A stretch of DNA of 56,886 nt from positions 1 to 56,886 of the forward strand of contig JAILFN010000030.1 of assembly GCA_024697545.1 (NCBI GenBank), written 5' to 3'. Source of the DNA: Ruminococcus sp. (GTDB lineage Bacteria > Bacillota > Clostridia > Oscillospirales > Ruminococcaceae). The stretch's first letter is position 1. The number at the start of each line of letters is the position of its first letter. Of the stretch, positions 45,268-55,500 are shown one piece after another. The notes under the pieces are model-generated. The model did not search any database and was not told where the DNA came from. It worked only from the letters and a program-made list of their open reading frames with translations. The translations under genes were made by a program, and so were the position numbers.

Positions 45268-48200
45268 ATGAAAAATTTTTTAAAAAGATCTGCGGCTGTC
45301 CTTATGGCGCTGGCTCTGGGCGCTGTTTATATAAATGCAGTCGTCGCTTTTGCAAAGCAAAAACAGCCTGCCGATCTGCCTGTCTCGGGCGGCGGTTATG
45401 CCGCGACGGGACAGCTTGACGGAGTTGGATATTCCGCCGAGATCTATGACGCTTCAAACGGTCTTCCGACCTCCGATGCCATGTACCTCATGAGCGCGAG
45501 GGACGGCAGGATATGGATAGGCGGTTACAGCGGAGTTGTCGTTTATGACGGCTCGAATTTTGAAAGGCTCGATACCTCTGCGGGGCTTACAAGCGCAAGG
45601 GCGATCTTTGAAGACAGCAAGGGCAGGATATGGGTAGGCACCAATGATAACGGCGTTGTTGTCATTGATGGCAGAAAGCGAAAGCATATCACATATAAGG
45701 ACGACCTTCCGTCCTCCTCTGTCCGAAGCTTTGCAGAGGATACCGCGGGCAATGTTTTTATAGGCACTACATCGGGCATATGCTATGCCGACGCAAAGCT
45801 CGGACTTCATGAGCCGAAGGGAGAAGACCTTTCGGGCAAACGCATACTCAGGCTTGATACCGATCCCGCGGGAAGGATCTACGGACAGACCTCGGAAGGG
45901 AGCGTTTTCGCGGTAGATGACAGCGCCGTGAGAGAGCTTTATACAACAGAAGATCTCGGCTCCGAAAAGATCACAACTCTTATAGCCGACCCCGAACACG
46001 CGGGAATGATCTATATCGGCACAGAGCTCGGCAATGTCTATTACGGACGCTTCGGCAGCAGAACAGATCATATGAAGAAGATCGAGATACCTGAGTTTGA
46101 AGGGGTATCCGTACACTGGTTCAGTGCCGACTGCGGCAGGATATGGGTATCTACCTCAAGCACCGCAGGGTATCTTGATGAAAACATGACCTTCCGCCCG
46201 ATCAATGATATCCCCATGAACAGCGGCATTGAAATGACCGCTTCCGACTATCAGGGGAATATGTGGTTCGCTTCCTCAACTCAGGGCGCTATGAAGCTTG
46301 TGACCAACAGTTTTGTGGACGTGACCGAAAGAGCGGGCATCGGCGGCGATGTCACTAACGCCGTTTGCCTGCATGACGGAAAGATCTATATCGGCACCGA
46401 TAACGGGCTCAGGATAATAGATGAAAACGGCAGCCCGCAGGAAAACGCACTTACCGAATATATCGGAAATGCAAGGATACGCTGCATCACCGAGGATAAC
46501 GAAGGCGGTCTGTGGATAGGCACCTACAACGACCGCTCGGGTCTTATCCATTGCCTCGGCAGCGGCGATATCACGGCATTTACCGTTGAAGACGGTCTTC
46601 CGAGCGATCAGATAAGATGTATAGAGCTTGCCTCTGACGGAAGCCTCATAGTCGGCACCTACGGCGGGCTTGCGGTGATAAAAGACGGCAGCGTCATAAA
46701 GAGCGCGGGCGCGGATGACGGCATCACGGAACCCGTTTTCCTCTGCGTTGCCGAAGACGATGACGGTTCTGTGCTCGCAGGCACGGACGGGGGCGGTATG
46801 TATATCTTCGGTCGGGACGGCATTTCAAAGCTCGGCAGAGATGACGGGCTTACCAGCGATGTCGTCTTGAAGATAATAAAGGACGAACAGCGCGGTCTTT
46901 TCTGGCTCGTCACCTCAAACTCCATCGAGTACCTGAAGGACGGCAGTATAACTCATGTAAAGACCTTCCCTTATAACACCAACTATGATATCCGGTTCGA
47001 TGACAGCGGCAGCGCCTGGGTGCTTTCGTCCGATGGAATATATAAGGTAAATGCCGATGATATGCTTTCGGACGACATAAAGGAGTACAGCTGCTATACG
47101 ATAGCCAACGGTCTGCCGTTCGCGATAACATCCAACCCCCACTGCGACATGACCGAGGACGGAGAGCTTTATATCCCCGGCAGGAACGGCGTGGCAAAGA
47201 TCAATATAAATGATTACTTCATACCCGAAAGCAGGATACGCACCGATATCAGCTCGGTCTGCTGCGACTCTGAAAGGATATTCCCCGATGAAAACGGCAA
47301 GTATACTATCCCCGCATCAAAGGGGCGCGTGCAGATAATGCCCTCGGTCATGGATTATTCCATGATGGATCCTACCGTAAGGCTTTACCTTGAGGACGGT
47401 CCCGATAAAGGCATAACAATGCAGAAAAGCCGTCTCTCCGCACTGGAGTATACAAATCTTCCCTACGGGGATTATAAGCTCCATTTGCAGATCATCGACC
47501 GCGCTACTCATGAAGTGATACAGGATGATACCTTTGCTATCGAAAAGCTGCCGAGGCTGCCCGAGCTGTTTGTAATAAGGCTTCTTATCGTAGCAGCCAT
47601 CTTTTTTGCAGCGGGTCTTATAGTATGGCTCGTGATGCGCGGCACCGTTATCTCAAAGCATTATGACGAGATCTACCGTGCCAAGGAAGAAGCCGAACGC
47701 GCGAATAACGCAAAGACAAGGTTCCTTACAAATATGTCCCACGAGCTGCTGACGCCCATCAACACCATATCGGGCATAAATGAGATGACACTGAGGGAAA
47801 AGGCAGCGGATGTGCCGCTCAATTACCGCGCGTTCATCAAGAGCAATGCCCTCGATATCAGAAGTGCTTCAGAGTCGCTCAGATACCTGATAGGCGATCT
47901 GCTCGACCTCGCGGAGATAGAGTCGGGAAAGATACACACCGTTATCTCGGAGTATGATACCGTGGATATCCTGCGTGAGATCATCTCGATGACAAAGATG
48001 CAGTGCGATGATAAGGGTCTTGATCTTATCACCGAGGTAGATGAGCTTCTCCCCATGCGTATGGAGGGCGATATCGGGAAGATAAAGCAGATAGTTATGA
48101 ACCTGCTGACAAACTCCGTCAAGTATACGCGACGCGGCAGCGTAACTCTGCTGATATCCGTTGAAGAAAAAACCGACGATGAATGCACTCTGCGCTTTAC

Positions 48201-48891
48201 GGTAAAGGATACGGGCGCGGGTATGGACGACAAGATCATGAGTTCGCTTTTCTCCGTATACAGCAGGATAGGTGAGCTTGGCGAACAGGAGGAGATGAGC
48301 ACGGGACTGGGTCTTGATATCTCAAGCCGTTTTGCAAAGGTAATGGGCGGTTCGCTTACTGCCGAAAGCGAAGTCGGCAAGGGCACGACCTTCGTGTTCA
48401 CATTGAGACAGAAGATGATAGATGACAGACCCATCGGTGCATTTGCGGCTGTCACCGAAAAAATGTCGCCCGATGAATATGTGCCGCTCTTCAGATCTCC
48501 CGATGCCGACCTGCTGCTCGTCAGCAATGACGCTATGACCATCAAGGTGGTCAAGGGACTTCTCAAAGCTACCGATGTCTTTGTCACGACAGCTTCAAAT
48601 ATCGAAGAGTGCATGGATATAGTTCACACGAAAAAGATAAACATCGTGCTGTTTGATATGATCTTGCAGTCTGAAAAGGATAATATCCCGAAGCTGCTCA
48701 ATTACGACCCCGATCTCCCGATATACGCTTTAGTATCATACGCTGCGGAGGATAATGAGCATTATGCGAATATGGGATTTCGCGGGGTAATATCAAAGCC
48801 CGTTGACGGCATAATGCTTGAAAGAACGGTGATGAGGCATCTTGATGAGGACATGATGGAGAAGAACGAGGATCTGTATTCACGCAGATGA
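45268..48891 (+). CDS. Propeller hybrid histidine kinase with receiver domain
   Basis: 1207 residues. N-terminal signal/membrane anchor, then two-component regulator propeller repeats over about 55-660 (DGRIWIGGYSGVVVYDG, DSKGRIWVGTNDNGVVVIDG type), a Y_Y_Y-like module (about 690-760), a membrane segment (about 768-790), a kinase with His825 in NMSHELLTPINT, an ATPase domain and a receiver with Asp1130 in VLFDMI and Lys in ISKP. Such hybrids often sense extracellular glycans in gut Bacteroidetes; one in a Ruminococcus-type cell beside HD-GYP proteins is notable. No DNA-binding output is fused. Confidence 0.92.
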   Translation: MKNFLKRSAAVLMALALGAVYINAVVAFAKQKQPADLPVSGGGYAATGQLDGVGYSAEIYDASNGLPTSDAMYLMSARDGRIWIGGYSGVVVYDGSNFERLDTSAGLTSARAIFEDSKGRIWVGTNDNGVVVIDGRKRKHITYKDDLPSSSVRSFAEDTAGNVFIGTTSGICYADAKLGLHEPKGEDLSGKRILRLDTDPAGRIYGQTSEGSVFAVDDSAVRELYTTEDLGSEKITTLIADPEHAGMIYIGTELGNVYYGRFGSRTDHMKKIEIPEFEGVSVHWFSADCGRIWVSTSSTAGYLDENMTFRPINDIPMNSGIEMTASDYQGNMWFASSTQGAMKLVTNSFVDVTERAGIGGDVTNAVCLHDGKIYIGTDNGLRIIDENGSPQENALTEYIGNARIRCITEDNEGGLWIGTYNDRSGLIHCLGSGDITAFTVEDGLPSDQIRCIELASDGSLIVGTYGGLAVIKDGSVIKSAGADDGITEPVFLCVAEDDDGSVLAGTDGGGMYIFGRDGISKLGRDDGLTSDVVLKIIKDEQRGLFWLVTSNSIEYLKDGSITHVKTFPYNTNYDIRFDDSGSAWVLSSDGIYKVNADDMLSDDIKEYSCYTIANGLPFAITSNPHCDMTEDGELYIPGRNGVAKININDYFIPESRIRTDISSVCCDSERIFPDENGKYTIPASKGRVQIMPSVMDYSMMDPTVRLYLEDGPDKGITMQKSRLSALEYTNLPYGDYKLHLQIIDRATHEVIQDDTFAIEKLPRLPELFVIRLLIVAAIFFAAGLIVWLVMRGTVISKHYDEIYRAKEEAERANNAKTRFLTNMSHELLTPINTISGINEMTLREKAADVPLNYRAFIKSNALDIRSASESLRYLIGDLLDLAEIESGKIHTVISEYDTVDILREIISMTKMQCDDKGLDLITEVDELLPMRMEGDIGKIKQIVMNLLTNSVKYTRRGSVTLLISVEEKTDDECTLRFTVKDTGAGMDDKIMSSLFSVYSRIGELGEQEEMSTGLGLDISSRFAKVMGGSLTAESEVGKGTTFVFTLRQKMIDDRPIGAFAAVTEKMSPDEYVPLFRSPDADLLLVSNDAMTIKVVKGLLKATDVFVTTASNIEECMDIVHTKKINIVLFDMILQSEKDNIPKLLNYDPDLPIYALVSYAAEDNEHYANMGFRGVISKPVDGIMLERTVMRHLDEDMMEKNEDLYSRR

Positions 48892-49000
48892 TGCTTTAAA
48901 TTGCTCCCGCACCGACAAAGCTTTGCCGAAAAGACAAGATGTCCCTGAATTTTTTCGCAGAGTCTGAACGGTGGATAAATAACAACGGAGATGGACTTTT

Positions 49001-51364
49001 ATGTTTGGACTGATAAGAAAGTATCAACTTGATATAATGCTCGTGCTGTGCGGAGCCTGCGCGATACTTGCATATCTTATGCTGCACACCCGCTTTCTGC
49101 CCCGAACAAGAAAAAGGATACTCATTGTCATGGAGCTTATGGCTTTTTCCCTTCTGTGGTTTGACAGACAGGCTTATATCTTTGCGGGAAAGCCGGGGGA
49201 CAAGGCATGGCTCATGGTCAGGGTAAGCAACTTTATGGTTTTCTTTCTGACCCCCGCAATGGTGCTCGGACTGACGCTGTATCTGAAAGACCTCCTGAAA
49301 GTGGAAGGGAAGATGGATAAGGTGCTTGTAAGGCTGCAAATCTCCGAATTTGCCGCGTTCGGCGGAATGATGATGGCGGTATTTGCGGCTTTCACCGATC
49401 TCTATTATTACTTCGATGAAAACAACCTTTATCACAGGGGAAACGGATTTCTGTTTGCATATGCCATACCGCTGTTCTGCCCGATGATGCTCCTTACGGT
49501 GATCGTACAGTACCGAAAGGTATTCAGCAAGCTTATTTATACCTCGCTGTTGCTATATATCTTCGTGCCCGTGCTGTGCGGTGTCGTTCAGATCTTCACC
49601 TACGGCATATCCATCGTCAATATGTCGATGGTGGCGGTCTCGATATCGCTTTACATATTCATATACCTCGATATCAACAATACGGTGGAACGCGCACATA
49701 AGATAGAGATACAGAATATGCAGGGCGAACAGCAGCGTATGCGCCGTCTGTTCGATCAGACTGCAAATGCTTTTGTATCGGCTGTTGAAAAGAAGGATTC
49801 CTTCACGAAGGGCTCGGCTGCAAAGACCGCGGTGTATGCCCGACGTATTGCAGAGCTTGCGGGCAAGGATGAGCTTGAGTGCGAAAAGGTATACTACGCC
49901 GCCTTGCTGCATGACATTGGCATAATCGGCATCCCCGACAGTGTTGTTAAGAAGAACACCGATCCCGAGTCGCGCGATAGCGAGCTTATGAAGAAAAAGC
50001 CGCTTATCGGAAAAGAGATCCTTTCGAGCATCACCGAGTATCCGTACCTTAGTCTTGCGGCACAGTACAGCCATGAAAGATACAACGGTACAGGCTACCC
50101 CGAGGGTCTGAAGGGTGAGGAGATCCCCGAGATCGCGAGGATAGTTGCGGTCGCGGACGCTTATGTCACCATGACCACGAAAAAGCGCTTCCGCGAATCC
50201 CGCCCTGATTTTATCGCAAGAGAAGCTTTTATCAAGGGCGCAGGCGAGGAATTCGATCCCGTGTTCTCTGATATAATGATAAAGATAATAGATCAGGATA
50301 GCAAAGAACACTCCGAGACCCGCGTGATCGAAAAGGAACTGGTCTGCGGGGAGTACAGGGATAAGATATCGGGCGGTATCCTGATAGGCAGCAGCGTGAC
50401 ACGGATAACCTTCAACTGCCACAGGCTCGATAATGACAACAGCAGGTTCAGCGAACCCTCTGCTATCCTTTTCGATTCATATGACGAAAGGGTGCATGAC
50501 AATGATAAGGCGATAGACGCTTACCATTATCTTGAATACGCCGAGGTGTGGTTCGATGAAAACAGCATTCCCAATGCAGCCAGAAAGCTCGAGGAGACCC
50601 AGCTTAACAACGTCGGCGAGACTTCGGCGGAAAACGGCGGAAGATATGAGATATCTATGGGCAGATACGGCGACCATCTGAAGCTGAATATGAAGTGCCC
50701 TCAGTATGAAAAAACCGTTGTAGTCGTGCTCCCAGACGGTATGCGCTCTGCTTATATCGGGCTCACGGGAGAGCATTGCAGGATCACGGACATCAAGGTC
50801 GAGCAGACCGATACCGTGATAAAGGCGAACGATATCGCAAGGCTCGCGGAGGAAGTGAGCTTTATCGACCGAATGGAATCGGATATCAGAAACGTGCAGA
50901 TAAACGGTCTCAGGACGGATTCTACCCGCGGCGTTGAGATCGACGGGTCTGTCCGCCTCAACTTCCATACCATGAGCCTTCCCGGGTCGGATCTTATCTG
51001 GCATTGTCCTTACATCGTGCTGTTCTCTTCCGACAACGGCTATGTCGGTGGGCGCAACTACTGTGAGTATGCTCTGATAAAGCTCTGCGGCGAAAAGGAG
51101 GACGGCGATGCCTCTGCCCGCAACAGCCTATCCATGAAGAAAAAGCCCGATTTCCCCGGCTGGCAGACATGGAAGGATATCAACGGCAATGGTCTTGAGT
51201 GCGAGGTGAATATCGAAAGAAAGGGCAGCCGCATCATCCTAAGGACGGAAAACTTAGGCATCAGCATCGAGAACACCACGGTCATAAGCGACATTCCCGA
51301 CAAGATCTATGCTTCGATAACAGGCGACCGCGTCGCACTCACGGACATTCGTGTCAGAAGGTAG
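49001..51364 (+). CDS. Degenerate HD-GYP membrane protein with novel C-terminal region
   Basis: 787 residues. Seven N-terminal membrane segments (about 10-225) and a short coiled coil lead to an HD-GYP domain (about 260-430). His304-Asp305 and GYP (365-367) are kept, but the HDxGK lysine is Ile308, and histidines expected in the first, fourth and GYP motifs are Ser272, Lys333 and Ser357. The C-terminal 350 residues are not recognised and seem to contain two similar beta-rich units (compare ILIGSSVTRITFNCHRL and VEIDGSVRLNFHTM). A c-di-GMP binding or structural role without hydrolysis is plausible. It follows the hybrid kinase gene after 109 bases with no terminator between. Confidence 0.85.
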   Translation: MFGLIRKYQLDIMLVLCGACAILAYLMLHTRFLPRTRKRILIVMELMAFSLLWFDRQAYIFAGKPGDKAWLMVRVSNFMVFFLTPAMVLGLTLYLKDLLKVEGKMDKVLVRLQISEFAAFGGMMMAVFAAFTDLYYYFDENNLYHRGNGFLFAYAIPLFCPMMLLTVIVQYRKVFSKLIYTSLLLYIFVPVLCGVVQIFTYGISIVNMSMVAVSISLYIFIYLDINNTVERAHKIEIQNMQGEQQRMRRLFDQTANAFVSAVEKKDSFTKGSAAKTAVYARRIAELAGKDELECEKVYYAALLHDIGIIGIPDSVVKKNTDPESRDSELMKKKPLIGKEILSSITEYPYLSLAAQYSHERYNGTGYPEGLKGEEIPEIARIVAVADAYVTMTTKKRFRESRPDFIAREAFIKGAGEEFDPVFSDIMIKIIDQDSKEHSETRVIEKELVCGEYRDKISGGILIGSSVTRITFNCHRLDNDNSRFSEPSAILFDSYDERVHDNDKAIDAYHYLEYAEVWFDENSIPNAARKLEETQLNNVGETSAENGGRYEISMGRYGDHLKLNMKCPQYEKTVVVVLPDGMRSAYIGLTGEHCRITDIKVEQTDTVIKANDIARLAEEVSFIDRMESDIRNVQINGLRTDSTRGVEIDGSVRLNFHTMSLPGSDLIWHCPYIVLFSSDNGYVGGRNYCEYALIKLCGEKEDGDASARNSLSMKKKPDFPGWQTWKDINGNGLECEVNIERKGSRIILRTENLGISIENTTVISDIPDKIYASITGDRVALTDIRVRR

Positions 51365-51395
51365 ATAAAGGCAATGCCGCTTCTAAAGACGTATG

Positions 51396-51428
51396 GCGGA
51401 GCGTACCCGTTCGGACGCTCCGCTTTTT
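51396..51428 (+). terminator. Terminator of the signalling operon
   Basis: A 9-bp stem (GCGGAGCGT / ACGCTCCGC) with a 10-base loop, then TTTTT. Confidence 0.9.
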
Positions 51429-51450
51429 GCTGTCCTGAAATCTGTACACT

Positions 51451-51479
51451 TTCACATTCCCGCATCGTCTGCTTATAAT
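51451..51479 (+). promoter_or_regulatory. yunB promoter
   Basis: Two overlapping readings exist. As a housekeeping promoter it is TTCACA (51451-51456), 17 bases, TATAAT. As a sigma-E type it is TCACATT (51452-51458), 13 bases, CTTATAAT, six of seven and six of eight matches. Sporulation genes of this kind are sigma-E dependent in Bacillus. Confidence 0.5.
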
Positions 51480-51499
51480 GGTAGAAGGGGGTGGGTCCG

Positions 51500-52138
51500 A
51501 TGAGAGCGAAGGTAAGCATAGGTCACAAATTCACCAGTCTGCTGCTTGCGGCGGCGATCGTCAGCGGAGTGTTCGCGGCGCAGATATACAAGCAGATGGT
51601 GCGGCACATGAGCGAGATCTGCGAATACAAAGGCAGGCAGACTGCGACCGACGCGATAGGCATGGCGATAGACAGCTGCCTTGCCGGGGAGCAGGGGGAG
51701 TACGTCGAGATAGTCCGCGGGCAGGACGGCAGGATAACGATGATAGATGCCGATCCCGTGAAGATCAACAAGCTGGAGAACGATCTGAAAAAGCAGATCA
51801 ACGCATCACTATCCCGCGTTAGCGACAACAAAATGGAAGTGCCGATCGGCACGCTGACGGGCATAACGGCGCTGTCGGGCAGGGGTCCCGAAGTCGGCAT
51901 CAGGCTTCACCAAACGGGCGCGGTGGGGATCGAGCTGAAAAACTCATTCGTCTCAACGGGGCTCAACCAGACGCGGTACAGCCTGATGCTCTCGGTCACC
52001 GCCGAGCTTTCGGCGATACTTCCCGCGCATTCGACCGACATCAACGTAAGCGACGAGTATGTGATCTCGGAAACCGTGATAGTCGGCGAGCTGCCCGACA
52101 CATATGTAGCCGACCCGCAGTATTCCGATTTCATTTAG
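51500..52138 (+). CDS. yunB: Sporulation protein YunB
   Basis: 212 residues from the ATG at 51500 (AAGGGGG upstream; a GTG at 51491 overlaps that site). One N-terminal membrane segment (about 12-30), then a domain with the YunB pattern IGTLTGITALSGRGPEVGIR and GLNQTRYSLMLSV. It is a membrane protein needed for efficient spore formation in Bacillus, role undefined. Isolated between the signalling operon and the giant gene. Confidence 0.9.
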   Translation: MRAKVSIGHKFTSLLLAAAIVSGVFAAQIYKQMVRHMSEICEYKGRQTATDAIGMAIDSCLAGEQGEYVEIVRGQDGRITMIDADPVKINKLENDLKKQINASLSRVSDNKMEVPIGTLTGITALSGRGPEVGIRLHQTGAVGIELKNSFVSTGLNQTRYSLMLSVTAELSAILPAHSTDINVSDEYVISETVIVGELPDTYVADPQYSDFI

Positions 52139-52277
52139 GGTTGACCCAAAGCCCTACCCCAAAAGTCCCTCTAGTATTCTCGTCGCACTTTTTCCAAATT
52201 GTCTTAACATAATGTCCATATTAATACGCCCGTTTTCGTCATATTTCACAATAAATCATTTAATTAATTAACAATCG

Positions 52278-52306
52278 TTGACAAATGAGCAATGTTATGG
52301 TATAAT
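52278..52306 (+). promoter_or_regulatory. Promoter of the giant secreted protein gene
   Basis: TTGACA (52278-52283), 17 bases, TATAAT (52301-52306): exact consensus. Confidence 0.9.
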
Positions 52307-52312
52307 CTTTAC

Positions 52313-52518
52313 TAGGGTCACAGACCGTTAAAATTACGGTGAAAAACTATGCAAAAATTCGCGGGTCGCGCGGCGGGCGAGCGGAGGTCGTCCTCAGCTT
52401 CGTGAAGCCGTGAAAACCGCGGTATTGCAGGGATTTTCACAGAATCGACCACTTGCTTCGGACGGGGAAGTACCCTGCGGAGCAAAACCTAAATTTTCCG
52501 AAAGGAGTTGTCTAAAGT
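52313..52518 (+). promoter_or_regulatory. Long structured leader RNA of unknown class
   Basis: About 205 bases between the start and the ATG fold into several possible hairpins: GGTC-ACA-GACC, CCGT/ACGG, GCTTC/GAAGC, and an outer TTGCTTCG / CGGAGCAA pairing enclosing GGG-GAAGTA-CCC. The region is far more GC-rich than the spacer before the promoter. It does not match lysine, SAM, c-di-GMP-I, TPP, cobalamin or ydaO conserved cores as I know them. Confidence 0.45.
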
Positions 52519-55500
52519 ATGACAAGAGATTTAAGGCATGATCTGAAGAGAGTTGCAGCAGGCGTTTGCGCGCTTATGCTGGTGTCGGGCACCGTGCCCG
52601 TGAAGCCGATAGCGGATGTTATCAATACGGCTATGACGGCATCGGCTGTTCCGCCAAGTAGCGGCGATACGGGAACACTGTATAGCGATACTGCTACAAT
52701 ATCCAGCACCTGGACAAGCGGCGGCTGCACGCTGACCCTTGACTCCGCAGGCACTCTGACCGTAAGCAAGAGCGCTGACGGCGATGGTGTTATGGAGGAT
52801 TATAGTAATTACAGTAGTAGACCGTGGCATAGTGAGCGAGCGAACATCAAAAATATTGTGGTTGAGGAAGGCGTTACAAGTATAGGCGAACTTGCTTTTT
52901 ATAGTTGTACCAACCTTACAAGCGTTACACTTCCCGAAGGACTGGAAACGATCGACTTGGGTGCTTTTATATATTGCCTCAGTCTTACAAGCGTTACTAT
53001 CCCCTCGACAGTAACATCTATTGGTGTTGATGCTTTCTATGGATGCACCTCTGTAACAGATGTTTACTGCTATCCAAATGCCGCTGATCTGAATTGGGAC
53101 GATGGCAGCAATGACTTTATGGGCGGTAAAACAACAAATTGCCACGTAAAGTCAAGCCAGCTTGAAGCGTATCAGAGTAAGTTCGGTGAGTCTGTCAACG
53201 TTACATTCGTGGGCGATCTGCCTGTAACAATCGTAAACACCTGGACAAGCGGCGGCTGCACTGTTTCCCTTGACTCCGAAGGCACTCTGACCGTAAGCAA
53301 GAGCACTGATGGCAATGGTGCTATGGCGGATTATAATGAACCCTATTTCAGAGACTGGCAAAGCGAGTTAGAGAAAATTACATATATTGTGGTTGAGGAA
53401 GGCGTTACAAGTATAGGCGAACTTGCTTTTTATGATTGTACCAACCTTACAAGCGTTACACTGCCCGAAGGACTGGAAACGATCGGCTGGGGTGCTTTTT
53501 CATATTGCACCAGTCTTACAAGCGTTACTATCCCCTCGACAGTTAGATCTATTGGTTCTGAAGCTTTCTTTGCCTGCAACTCTGTAACAGATGTTTACTG
53601 CTATCCAAATGCCGCTGATCTGTCTTGGGTCGATGGCGATAACGATGACTTTATTAGTGGTAAAGCAACAAATTGCCACGTAAAGTCAAGCCAGCTTGAA
53701 GCGTATCAGGAGGACTACGGTGGGTCTGTCAACGTTACATTCGTGGGTGATCTTATCCCTGTTCCCGCAGCAAGCGACTTTACTTTCATTGCTCCCACAA
53801 ATACGACATATGATAACACTGCCAAGACGGCAAACGTTACAACTACGAACGAGAAGTACGGTGAGATCACCGTCAAGTATTACAGCGATGCAGATCGCAC
53901 AAATGAGGTCACGAACCCCACCAATGCAGGAACATACTATGTTGCAATAGACGTTGCAGAGGGTAACGGCTATGACAGCGCGACAAAGCTTTTCGGTGAT
54001 GGCTGGCAGTTCAATATCGAAAAGGCTTCGATTTCTCCCACCGTTTCCATCGAAGACTGGACATACGGTCAGGAAGCCAACACCCCGAGAGTTGACGGCA
54101 ACCCCGGCGAAGGCGCAGTAACATACACCTACGCACCCCAGGGCTCCGATGATTTCACTGAGGTAGTTCCCACAAATGCGGGCAATTACACCGTAAAGGC
54201 TACCGTTGCAGAGACCGCAAACTATGAGGGCGGCGTAGCTACGGCTGATTTCACCATCGCCAAGGCTGACCTCTCAGACATAAGCGTTAATCTTGATGAC
54301 TGGACGTACGGTACCGAAAATCCGCCGCAGCCGCAGATTGACGGCGAGACATACGGCGCAGATGTATCTTATCAGTACAAGGCAGTGAATGCGACCAGCT
54401 GGAACAACGAAATACCTACTGCCCCCGGCAGCTACCAGGTAAGAGCGAATATCGCGGCAACTCAGAACTATAACGGCACTTTTGTGACCGATACCTTCGT
54501 TATAACAAAGGCTTCCATCACTCCGCACGTCAACATGGAAGGCTGGGCATACGGTCAGCAGTCGAGCGAACCTCAGGTTTCGGACGCACCCGATGGTCTT
54601 GACTTTACATTCAAGTACAAGAGAAGCGGCGAGACCGAGTATCTCACAGGCAAGCCCATCGAGCCCGGTAACTATGTCGTTGAAGCTGTTCCGAATTCGG
54701 ACAACTACGAGCTTACAGAGCCGGCTTCCGCTTACTTCACCATCACCAAGGGTTCGATCACTCCCACCGTTTCCATCGAAAACTGGACATACGGTCAGGA
54801 AGCCAACACCCCGAGTGTTACCGGCAACACCGGCGAAGGCGCAGTAACATACACCTACGCACCCAAGGACACCGAAGAATTCACCGAGGAAGTTCCCACA
54901 AATGCGGGCAATTACACCGTCAAGGCGACTATCGCAGAGACTGCAAACTACAATAGTGCAACGGTATTTGATGATTTCGTTATCTCAAAGGCATCCATCA
55001 CTCCCACCGTTTCTATCGAAAACTGGGCGTTCGGCGAAGATGCCAATACCCCTCAGGTCAACAACGCACCCGAAGGCGCTGATATAACCTTTAAGTATGC
55101 TGAGCGGGACGACGGCATGGTAGGAATGTTCACCTCCGAAGTTCCGACCATGGCAGGAAATTACGTTGTAAAGGCGATCATAGGCGCTACCGCAAACTTT
55201 GAGGGCGGCGAAGCAACTGCCAACTTCACCATCGCCAAGGCAGCCCCCACCGTCACCGCCCCCACTGCCAAGACTGACCTCGTTTACAACGGCAATGATC
55301 AGGCGCTCATCGAAGAAGGCTCGACCACAAGCGGCACCATTAAGTACAGCCTCGACGGCGAGAAATTCTCCACCGAGATACCCGAGGGCAAGACCGCGGG
55401 CGACTACACCGTTTATTATAAGGTCATCGGCGACGATAACTACAACAGCACCGATGTCAAGACTGTTGATGTCACCATCGCAAGAGCTGACCTCCCCGTT

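Noticed and set aside
45268..48891. Receiver domain of the hybrid kinase judged degenerate
   Set aside because: The phosphoacceptor Asp1130 and the conserved lysine are present and an Asp remains in the acidic pocket, so loss of function cannot be claimed.
54026..55240. Direct repeats considered as a CRISPR array
   Set aside because: The units are about 240 bases, diverged and in frame within a protein of Ig-like modules; there are no short identical repeats with unique spacers and no cas genes.
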